NCBI RefSeq assembly: GCF_004801415.1
Contig: NZ_SSNX01000001.1
Span: forward strand, 558,001-622,000
Origin: Deinococcus sp. KSM4-11
GTDB lineage: Bacteria > Deinococcota > Deinococci > Deinococcales > Deinococcaceae
DNA: 64,000 nucleotides
Reading direction: 5' to 3'
The notes beneath the pieces were generated by a model, which made no database searches, was not told where the DNA came from, and was given only the letters and a program-made list of their open reading frames with translations. Shown in pieces: positions 9,503-16,865 of the stretch. How positions within the stretch are numbered: position 1 is the first letter of the stretch; each line of letters begins with the position of its first letter. The position numbers and the translations under genes were made by a program.

Positions 9503-10612
9503 TCAGCCTCTCCCGCGAACCTCGAAGCCCGCGGCGCGCAGCAGGGTCGCCGCCCGCTGCACTTCCTCGGGACTTTCCAGGCCTAGTCTGAGGGCGCCAC
9601 CTTCCTCGCGGATGGCGAGCACCTCGATATCCTTGATGTTCACGCTGGCCGCCCCGAGCGCCTGCGTGACCGCCCCGATCTGGTTGGGCTTGTCCGGCAC
9701 GGCCACCACCAGATCGAACTTGGCGGGCAGCAGGCTGCGTTTCACGACCGGCAGGCTGTCACGCGTGCGTTTGCCCTCCAGCGCGGCGGCCAGCAGTTCC
9801 TCTGGATCCTCGAGATCGGCTTCCAGGCGCTCCAGCTGCTTGCGGAAGCGGGCCAGGGCGCCCTTGAGCGCGTCCTTGTTCTCGACGACCATGTCCCGGC
9901 TCATGCGAGGGTCGCCGCTCGCCACGCGCGTCAGGTCGCGGAACCCACCGGCGGCCAGCAGACTCAGGCGTTCGTCGCGGGCGACCATGTGGGTCATGGC
10001 CAGACTCGCCAGGTACGGCAGATGGCTGATGGTGGCGACCAGCGCGTCGTGCGCTTCCGGCGGCATCACGACGGGCGCGGCCCCCAGGTGTTCCACCAGC
10101 AGTCGGGCGCGGCTCAGCGCCGTCAGGGGCGTGGACTCGGTCGGTGTGAGCACCCACACGGCGTTCTCCAGCAGTGAGGCATTCGCGTGGGCCACGCCGC
10201 CACGCTCGCTGCCGGCCATGGGGTGTCCGGCCACGAAAGCCCGCACGCCGAGCCGCTCCATCTCGGCGGCAATGCCGCCCTTCACGCTGCCCACATCCGT
10301 CACCAGCGCGGCCGGGTTCAGGAATGGAGCGAGTTCGCGGGCCAGGGGAATCAATGCCCTCATCGGGGCGGCGAGGATCACCAGATCTGCACCCTGCAGC
10401 CACTCGCCGGGCGCGGTGCGCACTTCGTCCACCACGCCCAGCGCCTCGGCCTCGCGCAGCACGTCCATGCTGGCGTCCAGGCCGATCACGCGCCGCGCCA
10501 GGAAGCGCTGCCTCAGGCCCAGCGCGACGCTGCCGCCGATCAGGCCCACCCCCGCCACGACGGCGGTGCCGAACAGCGGGGCGGGCGTCACGGGCGCGGC
10601 GTCGGCGGTCAT
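9503..10612 (-). CDS. tyrA: prephenate dehydrogenase with C-terminal ACT domain
   Basis: Oxidative decarboxylation of prephenate to 4-hydroxyphenylpyruvate for tyrosine synthesis. The N-terminal Rossmann domain begins AVVAGVGLIGGSVALGL; VTDVGSVKG and FVAGHPMAGSERGGV carry the residues that contact prephenate and NAD; the all-helical dimerisation domain follows. The last ~85 residues (FDLVVAVPDKPNQIGAVTQALG onward) form an ACT domain, usually the site of tyrosine feedback inhibition. 369 aa matches the Gram-positive TyrA-ACT form. TAGCCT at 10620-10625 is 7 nt before the ATG, so the operon is predicted to start leaderless. Downstream membership of an acyltransferase and hydrolase is unusual for tyrA. 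Confidence 0.93.
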   Translation of the reverse strand: MTADAAPVTPAPLFGTAVVAGVGLIGGSVALGLRQRFLARRVIGLDASMDVLREAEALGVVDEVRTAPGEWLQGADLVILAAPMRALIPLARELAPFLNPAALVTDVGSVKGGIAAEMERLGVRAFVAGHPMAGSERGGVAHANASLLENAVWVLTPTESTPLTALSRARLLVEHLGAAPVVMPPEAHDALVATISHLPYLASLAMTHMVARDERLSLLAAGGFRDLTRVASGDPRMSRDMVVENKDALKGALARFRKQLERLEADLEDPEELLAAALEGKRTRDSLPVVKRSLLPAKFDLVVAVPDKPNQIGAVTQALGAASVNIKDIEVLAIREEGGALRLGLESPEEVQRAATLLRAAGFEVRGRG

Positions 10613-10786
10613 GATCGCGAGGCTACCACGCGTTTTCTTCTCATTTTCTCGCAGATTCAGACACTGACGCCAGCACGCCGTTCAGATCGCCACAGGTGAC
10701 GCCTCGGAGCTCGGCCATGGGAACCACGGGGAAGGCAGTTGGAGGCGGGCACGCCGGGAAGACCATGCCCTGTGCTCCCTTTCAGT

Positions 10787-10821
10787 CGCGGCCTGCATGG
10801 AATGATCCCTATCAGGCCGCG
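10787..10821. promoter_or_regulatory. 9-bp perfect inverted repeat just upstream of the TSUP gene promoter
   Basis: CGCGGCCTG at 10787-10795 and CAGGCCGCG at 10813-10821 are exact reverse complements separated by 17 nt; TGAT...ATCA (10803-10806, 10811-10814) is nested and partly overlaps the right arm. The right arm ends 6 bp before the predicted -10 element TAGAGT (10828-10833). Position and symmetry fit a dimeric repressor or activator operator; the regulator is not identifiable here. Confidence 0.45.
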
Positions 10822-10840
10822 TCCTGCTAGAGTCCGGACC

Positions 10841-11590
10841 GTGCCCGGCCCCGATGTCCTGCTCTACGGTCTGCCTCTGGCCTTCCTGGCAGGCTTTATC
10901 GACGCCGTGGCGGGTGGGGGAGGCACCATCACGCTTCCCACCTTGTTCCTGATGGGTCTCACGCCCGCACAGGTGGTGGCGACCAATAAACTTCTGGGTA
11001 TTTTCGGCTCTGGGAGCTCCACCGTACAGTACGCCCGCAAAGGGCATATCGAGTGGCCGCTGGTGGGCCGGCTGGTGCCGCTCGCCCTGGCGGGCAGTGG
11101 GCTGGGGGCCCTGCTGGTGCGCTTCATTGATCCGGCCGCGTTCCGGACGCTGGTCGCCGTGGTGATCCTGGGCGTGGGCCTCCTGGTGCTGGTGAACAAA
11201 CGCTTCGGCCTGGACGACCGCTACCCCGGCCTCACCGCTCGCGTCCTGGCCCTGACCATTCCTGGTGCCTTCATCGTGGGTGTGTACGACGGCTTCCTCG
11301 GGCCGGGCACCGGCACCTTCCTGATGTTCCTGTTCGCGCTCTCGGGCTTCAACCTCGTGCGATCCAGCGGGAATGCCCGCGCCATCAACTTCGCGACGAA
11401 CCTGGGCGCGTTCATCGCCTTCCTGATCGGCGGGCAGATGGTGTTCTGGATCGGCCTGCCGATGGGCGTCGCGAATGCCCTGGGCGCGGTGGTCGGAGCG
11501 CGGATGGCAATGCTGCGCGGCAGCGCCTTCGTGAAGTGGATGTACGCGGTGATCGTGGTTCTGGTGGCTGCCCGCCTGCTGTTCTTCTGA
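10841..11590 (+). CDS. TSUP family (TauE/SafE-type) membrane permease
   Basis: 249-aa integral membrane protein of the sulfite/sulfonate exporter (TSUP, formerly DUF81) family, with about eight hydrophobic segments in two repeated halves. Family motifs are [14 protein letters not shown] near the N-terminus and [15 protein letters not shown] opening the second half. The start is the GTG at 10841, 7 nt after TAGAGT (leaderless pattern); an upstream ATG would add 34 non-conserved residues. Transported anion is unknown (sulfite, sulfonates or organic sulfur compounds in characterised relatives). Confidence 0.87.
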   Translation: MPGPDVLLYGLPLAFLAGFIDAVAGGGGTITLPTLFLMGLTPAQVVATNKLLGIFGSGSSTVQYARKGHIEWPLVGRLVPLALAGSGLGALLVRFIDPAAFRTLVAVVILGVGLLVLVNKRFGLDDRYPGLTARVLALTIPGAFIVGVYDGFLGPGTGTFLMFLFALSGFNLVRSSGNARAINFATNLGAFIAFLIGGQMVFWIGLPMGVANALGAVVGARMAMLRGSAFVKWMYAVIVVLVAARLLFF

Positions 11591-11667
11591 GGCTGGCCCG
11601 CGGATGAACCTTTCCGAAAGTCACGGCTCTCCTGGCTGCCCGCCCACCCGCCCGCCACAATACCCAT

Positions 11668-12243
11668 ATGACCCAGACCTCCACTCCGACTGGTGATCCC
11701 TCGACCTCGGCCTTCTCGCATGCGATCCTCGCCGGCGGTTGTTTCTGGTGCACCGAGGCCGTCATGAAGGACGTCCGCGGCGTCGCCACCGTCGAGAGCG
11801 GCTACATCGGCGGGCACGTGGCCAAGCCCGATTACCGCAGCGTGTGCACGGGCACGACCGGCCACGCCGAGGCTGTGCGCGTGACCTTCGACCCTGCCCA
11901 GGTCAGTTACGAGGATCTGCTGGGCCTGTTCTTCGCCACGCACGATCCCACCAGCCTCAACCGCCAGGGGGCGGATACCGGCACGCAGTACCGCAGCGCG
12001 ATCTTCCCGCTGAACGCCGAGCAGGAACGGCAGGCCCGCGAGGTCATCGCGAACCTGGACAAGGAGCAGGTGTTCGACCGGCCCATCGTGACCTCAATCG
12101 AACCGGCCACCACCTTCCACGTGGCTGAGGACTACCATCAGGACTACTACGCCCGCAATCCGGGCCAGGGCTACTGCATGGCGGTCATTGCCCCGAAGGT
12201 TGCCAAACTCCGCAAGTACTACGGCGACAAACTGCGCGCCTGA
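11668..12243 (+). CDS. msrA: peptide-methionine (S)-S-oxide reductase MsrA
   Basis: Repairs methionine-S-sulfoxide in oxidised proteins using thioredoxin; cytosolic. The signature [10 protein letters not shown] holds catalytic Cys25; further conserved blocks are [43 protein letters not shown] and [15 protein letters not shown]. Unlike typical MsrA there is a C-terminal YC...K region with one Cys (GQGYC) that could be the resolving residue. 191 aa. Upstream, ACAAT at 11657-11661 lies about 6 nt from the ATG, a weak variant of the leaderless -10. It converges on the MOSC gene with 1 nt between stops. Confidence 0.96.
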   Translation: MTQTSTPTGDPSTSAFSHAILAGGCFWCTEAVMKDVRGVATVESGYIGGHVAKPDYRSVCTGTTGHAEAVRVTFDPAQVSYEDLLGLFFATHDPTSLNRQGADTGTQYRSAIFPLNAEQERQAREVIANLDKEQVFDRPIVTSIEPATTFHVAEDYHQDYYARNPGQGYCMAVIAPKVAKLRKYYGDKLRA

Positions 12244-12244
12244 G

Positions 12245-12919
12245 CTACCTCTGCCGGGCGAGCCGCTCCTCGACGTTCCGGCGGAACCGGACGGCCAGCG
12301 GGTAGGCCAGCAGGGACGTCAGGAACTCGCGGGAGGGATGGCGGTCGTACCAAAGGTCGAACAGGTCGCCGATGGTCGGCGCTCCGGGCGGGCCGGGCCG
12401 CAGGGCGGCCACATCTCCGGCACCGATGGCGCCCGCGCGGAGCACACGCAGATATGCGCCAGGCCGCCGCATCTGCGTAAAGCGCTTCACGAAGTCCGGG
12501 TCGCCCACGTTCGCGGCCAGCGTGGCGCAGGGGATGCGGGGAGCCGTGACCTCCAGCGACAGGCCGGGCGTGCCGTCCGGGGTCATGAACTCTAGGCGGT
12601 CACCGATGCTCAGGTCGGCCGATTCCAGGGCGTCCAGGACGACGTTCTCTCCGAATGCGCCGGGTTGCGGCGCTGTCCCGAGCGAGGCCGTCCAGGCGTC
12701 CAGATCCGGCTGGGTGTACACATATACGGCCTGATCCGGCCCGCCGTGATGCCTGACGTTCAGCACGTGGTCTCCTATCAGGCCGGCTGGCAACACGTCC
12801 ACCCGGCCCGGCTGGGGCTGCTTGCGGATTCCAGTCTTCGTCGCCTTCGACCCGATCATGACCGTCGCTGGCTGGGCCACCAGCACCGTCTGCACCCGCA
12901 CCCGCCGAGGAATCGTCAT
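12245..12919 (-). CDS. MOSC domain protein (YiiM-like)
   Basis: 224-aa protein of the MOSC/YiiM type. In related molybdoenzymes the MOSC domain binds molybdenum cofactor through an invariant Cys, here in PRIPC. Other family marks are [34 protein letters not shown] and the C-terminal PGAYLRVL. E. coli YiiM reduces N-hydroxylated bases; whether this protein shares that activity is inference. TAGCCT at 12926-12931, 6 nt before the ATG, predicts a leaderless start. It faces away from the small membrane protein at 13011. Confidence 0.88.
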   Translation of the reverse strand: MTIPRRVRVQTVLVAQPATVMIGSKATKTGIRKQPQPGRVDVLPAGLIGDHVLNVRHHGGPDQAVYVYTQPDLDAWTASLGTAPQPGAFGENVVLDALESADLSIGDRLEFMTPDGTPGLSLEVTAPRIPCATLAANVGDPDFVKRFTQMRRPGAYLRVLRAGAIGAGDVAALRPGPPGAPTIGDLFDLWYDRHPSREFLTSLLAYPLAVRFRRNVEERLARQR

Positions 12920-13010
12920 ACCACGAGGCTAACAGCCGCCTCGCGGCCCGTGCGTGCTCAAGGTGACGTCTGCCCCGGCCCCGCCGCGCTGACCGTGCTG
13001 AAATAGGTTC

Positions 13011-13451
13011 ATGAGCCCTTCGCCTCTGCCCACCACGCCGCCGGACTCCGGCCGCTGGGACGTTCCGGCCGAGGCGGGGCGCTGGCCGACCCTGGCGGTC
13101 TTGCTCGGCCTGTACGCGGTGAGCGTCACGCCGTCGTTGGGGGCGCTGCTGCACGGGCAGACGGCACACCTGGCATCGGGAACCGTCACTGCCTGTGGCA
13201 CGGCCCTGTTGCTGGGCTTGCTGTGGCGGGGGCACGTCTGGGCCTGGCGCGTCACCGTTGGCCTGAGCATGGTGGCGGGCCTGCTGGTCTTCGTGGTCGG
13301 CATGCTCGCGACGACCGCCGGGCCGACCGGCTGGGTGGTGACCGGCGCCGGCCTCGCCTACCTGCTGCTGGGGACGGCGCTGGTGGGCACGCCCGTCATC
13401 CGCGCTTTCCTGGATCGGCGCTGGGCCGAGCGTGCGGGACGGCACCGGTGA
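13011..13451 (+). CDS. predicted four-helix membrane protein of unknown function
   Basis: 146 aa. A polar, proline-rich N-terminus (about 28 residues) is followed by four hydrophobic segments separated by short loops (around ALLLGLYAVS, TACGTALLLGLL, TVGLSMVAGLLVFVVG and VVTGAGLAYLLLG). No catalytic motif is seen. Its TGA is overlapped by the GTG of the RNHCP gene (GTGA at 13448-13451), so the two are translationally coupled. No SD precedes the ATG, and the nearest AT-rich hexamer (TGAAAT, 6 nt upstream) fits the leaderless consensus only partly. Confidence 0.68.
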   Translation: MSPSPLPTTPPDSGRWDVPAEAGRWPTLAVLLGLYAVSVTPSLGALLHGQTAHLASGTVTACGTALLLGLLWRGHVWAWRVTVGLSMVAGLLVFVVGMLATTAGPTGWVVTGAGLAYLLLGTALVGTPVIRAFLDRRWAERAGRHR

Positions 13452-13807
13452 CGGCGGGCGGAGGAGAGGGCGGACGGCGCTTCACGGTACTGGGCACCAA
13501 CAATGCGTTCGTCTGTGGACACTGTGGCCGCCAGGTCGCCCCGCTGCGCAACGGTAGTGTCCGCAACCACTGTCCGCACTGTCTGCACAGCCTGCATGTG
13601 GATATCCAGCCCGGCGACCGCGCCAGTACGTGCCACGGCCTGATGGTGCCTGTGGCCGTCGAGCAGAGCGGGAAGAAGGGCTGGGTGCTGGTGCATCGCT
13701 GCACCAGATGCGGCTTCGTGGGCCGCAACCGCGCCGCCCTGGACGATCCCGACCAGCCAGACGACTGGGACGCCCTGATCGCCATCAGCACCCGGCCACC
13801 CGTCTGA
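13448..13807 (+). CDS. RNHCP domain zinc-ribbon protein
   Basis: 119 aa containing the RNHCP signature: two CxxC-type pairs, CGHCG and CPHC within VRNHCPHCLHS, then STCHGLM and a second ribbon CTRCGFVGRNR. These eight or so Cys/His residues suggest two zinc sites. RNHCP proteins are small, widespread and uncharacterised; a nucleic-acid or ribosome-related role is only a guess from the zinc-ribbon fold. The start is the GTG overlapping the upstream gene's stop; the longer open frame is antisense-free but non-homologous in its first 75 codons. Confidence 0.85.
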   Translation: MTAGGGEGGRRFTVLGTNNAFVCGHCGRQVAPLRNGSVRNHCPHCLHSLHVDIQPGDRASTCHGLMVPVAVEQSGKKGWVLVHRCTRCGFVGRNRAALDDPDQPDDWDALIAISTRPPV

Positions 13808-13850
13808 CTCCGCCCGGTCGGCGCCAGGGCTGGAACGGTATCCTGCGCGC

Positions 13851-14024
13851 ATGGCCTTGTGGGTGTTTTTCGGTTTCATCGTGCTCAGCGCGACCTTCGT
13901 CCTGGTACTCAGTCAGGGGCCGCTGAAAGCCGCTCCGAACGCCGGGGCGCTGCGCACGGTCGCCTACGCGCAGTACGCGGCGGCCCTGCTGCTCGCGCTG
14001 GCCCGCGTGACGGGGGTCGCGTGA
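13851..14024 (+). CDS. 57-aa small membrane protein
   Basis: Short ORF beginning MALWVFFGFIVLSATFVLVL and ending ALLLALARVTGVA: one strong hydrophobic helix at the N-terminus, a polar middle with a single Lys, and a second apolar helix. TATCCT at 13839-13844 sits 6 nt before the ATG, the same leaderless signal seen at verified-looking genes nearby, and its stop overlaps the GTG start of the MBL hydrolase (GTGA at 14021-14024). These two features, rather than homology, support it as a real gene. Function unknown. Confidence 0.7.
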   Translation: MALWVFFGFIVLSATFVLVLSQGPLKAAPNAGALRTVAYAQYAAALLLALARVTGVA

Positions 14025-14950
14025 CGGGTCTGTCCGGCGGCGAGCCGCAGCTGATCGACCTGGACTTCGGGCAGATGCCGGGCGTGATCGCGTCCTACGT
14101 GTTCGACACCGGCGATGGCCTGGCGGTCGTGGATACCGGGCCGACGAGCACGCTCGGTCCGCTGGAGGCTGGCCTGGCTGGCCTGGGCGCCACCCTGGAC
14201 GACGTGCGGCACCTGCTGCTGACCCACATCCACTTCGATCACGCGGGCGCGGCGGGCACCATCCTGGCGCGCGTCCCTTTTGCGCGAGCCTACGTGCACG
14301 AGCGCGGCGCTCCCCACCTCGCCAGCCCGGAGCGCCTGTATGCCAGCGCCCGGCAGATCTACGGCGAGCACATGGAGCGGCTGTGGGGCGAGATGCGGCC
14401 CATCGATCCGGAGCGCCTGACTATCCTGAACGGTGGCGAGACCCTGAAAGTCGGGACTCACCACATTCAGGTGGCGTACACGCCCGGACACGCCGTACAC
14501 CACGTCACCTACCGCGACGGACCGGAACTCTACGTGGGGGACGTCGCGGGCGTGCGCCTCACCACCGACCAGACCACCCGCGCCCCCACGCCTCCGCCGG
14601 ATATCGACCTGGAACGCTGGCGCGACAGCGTATCGGGGCTGCGCGCACAGGACGTGGAACGCCTGCACCTCGCTCACTTCGGCACGCATGCCCAGGAACC
14701 TGCCCACTGGGACGGCCTGCTGGCCACCATGGACATTGACGCGGGCCGCGTCCGGGCCGGACTGGACGCCGGGCAGGACTTCGAGACCATCTCGGCGGCA
14801 TTCAGCGCGACTCTGATGGCCGAACTCGCGGCCGAGGGCCCGGACCTCCCCGCCCGCTATGACTTCGCATGTCCCCCGTGGATGAGCGTGCAGGGCCTGA
14901 TGCGCTACTGGCAGCGGCGCGCCGCCCGCCCCCAGTCGGTGGGCGACTGA
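14021..14950 (+). CDS. MBL-fold metallo-hydrolase
   Basis: 309-aa metallo-beta-lactamase-fold hydrolase. The metal-binding motif HIHFDH spans residues 69-74; further ligands lie in TPGHAVHH and YVGDVAG. An extended C-terminal helical region (about residues 205-309) follows the fold, as in lactonase/glyoxalase-like members of the SoxH/YflN type. The start is a GTG overlapping the stop of the small membrane protein, and its own TGA overlaps the purD ATG (TGATG). Substrate unknown; glyoxalase II, lactonase or beta-lactamase-like activity are all possible. Confidence 0.86.
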   Translation: MTGLSGGEPQLIDLDFGQMPGVIASYVFDTGDGLAVVDTGPTSTLGPLEAGLAGLGATLDDVRHLLLTHIHFDHAGAAGTILARVPFARAYVHERGAPHLASPERLYASARQIYGEHMERLWGEMRPIDPERLTILNGGETLKVGTHHIQVAYTPGHAVHHVTYRDGPELYVGDVAGVRLTTDQTTRAPTPPPDIDLERWRDSVSGLRAQDVERLHLAHFGTHAQEPAHWDGLLATMDIDAGRVRAGLDAGQDFETISAAFSATLMAELAAEGPDLPARYDFACPPWMSVQGLMRYWQRRAARPQSVGD

Positions 14951-16197
14951 TGCGCGTCCTGGTGATCGGTGGCGGGGGCCGCGAGCACGCCATCGTGCAT
15001 GCCTGCGCCCGTGCGGGTCATGAGGTGCTGTGTACGCCCGGCAACCCCGGCATCGCCAGCCTGGCCCGCGTCGTGGACAGCGCCCAGGACGCGGCGGCGC
15101 TCGCCGCTCTGGCCGCGACTGAGGCGGTGGACGTCGTCATCGTCGGCCCCGAAGCGTACCTCGCGGCAGGTGTGGTGGACGCGTGCCGCCAGGTCGGGAT
15201 TCCCGCCTTCGGCCCTACGCGGGACGCGAGCCGCCTGGAGGGCGACAAGGCCTGGAGCAAGGCCTTCATGAACCGCCACAGCATTCCCACTGCGCAGCAC
15301 CGCGCATTCACTGCTCTGGACGAGGCGCTTGACTATGTGGAAGCGCTGCCTCTCCCCATTGTCGTGAAGGACGCGGGTCTGAAGGCCGGGAAGGGCGTGA
15401 CCATCGCCCATTCCGTGGCTGAAGCCGGACACGCTCTGCGCGAGATCTTCACGCAGGAGGGTGCCCAGGCCGTGGTCGAGGACTTTATGACCGGCCAGGA
15501 GGTTACGATCCTCGCCTTATGTGACGGCACGCGGTACGCCCTGACGCCGCCCAGTCAGGATCACAAGACCATCTTCGAGGGCGATACCGGGCCCATGACC
15601 GGCGGCATGGGCGTCATCTGCCCCTTTCCGGTCGATGTGGCCACCATGCTGGCCATCCGCGAGCGGATCATCGAGCCTACGCTGGCGGGCATGCGCGCCG
15701 AGGGACTGGAGTACCGGGGCGTCCTGTACGCGGGCCTGATGCTCACGCCGACCGGGCCGAAGGTCGTTGAATTCAATGCCCGCTTCGGCGACCCGGAGGC
15801 GGAGGCCGTGCTGCCCCTGCTCACCTCTGACCTGGCCCGGCACGCGCTGGACGCGGCCTTGGGCCACCTCGACCCGGCCGGGGTGACCTTCAGCGAACTG
15901 GCGAGCGCCACGATCATCCTCGCTGCCCCCGGCTATCCCGGCGAGCCGGAGCGCGGCATTCCGCTCACGTTGCCCACCACGGAGCCGCATCAGGTCATCT
16001 ATCACGCCGGAACCCGTCTGGACGGCCCCCGCCTCGTCAGTCACGGCGGCCGGGTGCTGGCCGTGACCGCCACTGCGCCCACCCTGGCCCGCGCGCTGGG
16101 CGACGCCTACGCCTTGGCCGACCGGATGGAGTTTCCGGGCGCGCAGTTGCGGCGGGACATAGGCGGGCGGATCGGCGTGGTGCCCGAACCCGCCTGA
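14950..16197 (+). CDS. purD: phosphoribosylamine-glycine ligase PurD
   Basis: Second step of purine synthesis, joining 5-phosphoribosylamine to glycine with ATP. 415 aa, normal length. Domains: N-terminal VLVIGGGGREHAIVHA, the VDVVIVGPEAYLAAGVVD strand-loop, ATP-grasp core with VVKDAGLKAGKGV and VVEDFMTGQEV, then DHKTIFEGDTGPMTGGMG and FNARFGDPE (metal site). GGMGVICPFP replaces the more usual GGMGAYSP. The ATG shares bases with the upstream TGA. It is translationally linked to the MBL hydrolase, a pairing with no obvious purine logic. Confidence 0.96.
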   Translation: MRVLVIGGGGREHAIVHACARAGHEVLCTPGNPGIASLARVVDSAQDAAALAALAATEAVDVVIVGPEAYLAAGVVDACRQVGIPAFGPTRDASRLEGDKAWSKAFMNRHSIPTAQHRAFTALDEALDYVEALPLPIVVKDAGLKAGKGVTIAHSVAEAGHALREIFTQEGAQAVVEDFMTGQEVTILALCDGTRYALTPPSQDHKTIFEGDTGPMTGGMGVICPFPVDVATMLAIRERIIEPTLAGMRAEGLEYRGVLYAGLMLTPTGPKVVEFNARFGDPEAEAVLPLLTSDLARHALDAALGHLDPAGVTFSELASATIILAAPGYPGEPERGIPLTLPTTEPHQVIYHAGTRLDGPRLVSHGGRVLAVTATAPTLARALGDAYALADRMEFPGAQLRRDIGGRIGVVPEPA

Positions 16198-16205
16198 TTG
16201 GCCGT

Positions 16206-16234
16206 TTGACCCGCCTTCGCCTGCGCGCTAGCAT
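16206..16234 (+). promoter_or_regulatory. sigma-70-type promoter of tRNA-Leu
   Basis: TTGACC (16206-16211), 17-bp spacer, TAGCAT (16229-16234). The expected transcription start near 16241 is about 25 nt before the tRNA 5' end, leaving a short leader to be removed by RNase P. Located just after the purD stop. Confidence 0.7.
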
Positions 16235-16265
16235 TCCAGACCGTGACCTGAGTCCAGGCACGTGT

Positions 16266-16347
<82 letters not shown>

Positions 16348-16367
16348 CCCTTATTGAGAGGCTTTCT

Positions 16368-16598
16368 ATGACCCTGATCCTGAATCTCTTCCTCGTGCTC
16401 TTCGCCGTCACCTGCCTGGCGCTGGTGTTCTTCGTACTGTTGCAGACGCCCAAGCAGGCTGGTCTGTCGGCCAGCATGGCCTCGGGCGGCTCGCTGCTCG
16501 GCGGGCGTGGCGTGGAGGGCGGCATCGTGCGCGTGACGAGTGTGCTGGGCGGCCTCTTTATGCTGCTGGCCATCCTGATTTCGTTTATCTCCCGCTGA
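16368..16598 (+). CDS. secG: preprotein translocase subunit SecG
   Basis: 76-aa SecG, the small third subunit of the SecYEG channel in the inner membrane. Two transmembrane helices flank the conserved loop; VFFVLLQTPKQAGLSASMASGG and the later GGLFMLLAILISF match the family. A GAGAGG Shine-Dalgarno lies about 7 nt upstream of the ATG. It follows tRNA-Leu by 20 nt with no obvious separate promoter. A GC-rich CCGGC/GCCGG inverted repeat just after the stop may end the transcript but lacks a clear T-run. Confidence 0.93.
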   Translation: MTLILNLFLVLFAVTCLALVFFVLLQTPKQAGLSASMASGGSLLGGRGVEGGIVRVTSVLGGLFMLLAILISFISR

Positions 16599-16752
16599 AG
16601 ACCGAACTCTCATATCCGGCTGCGCTGTCCCGCGTGGCCGGAAACTTTCAGATATTCAACTTTCATTCGATAAGTACAGTTGGATTCTTGGCTACATTCG
16701 CAAAGCTGACCCGCAACTGATTAGAAAAATTGACACAGTTCAAATGAATGTC

Positions 16753-16781
16753 TTGACCTAGCCTAAGCCGATCCATATATT
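16753..16781 (+). promoter_or_regulatory. strong sigma-70 promoter of the peptide ABC transporter operon
   Basis: TTGACC (16753-16758), exactly 17 bp, TATATT (16776-16781). The 140 bp upstream (16612-16752) is markedly AT-rich for this genome and contains a second TTGACA at 16730-16735, so an UP-element or activator region is possible. Predicted leader is about 78 nt and ends in a GGAGG ribosome site 5-10 nt before the ATG at 16866. Confidence 0.75.
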
Positions 16782-16865
16782 GACCCCGCAGGAAACATGT
16801 ACCCAGTCCACCCACCAGCCAGGTCACCACTGGCCGGTTCCCTGTAAAACGATCCGGAGGTTTCA

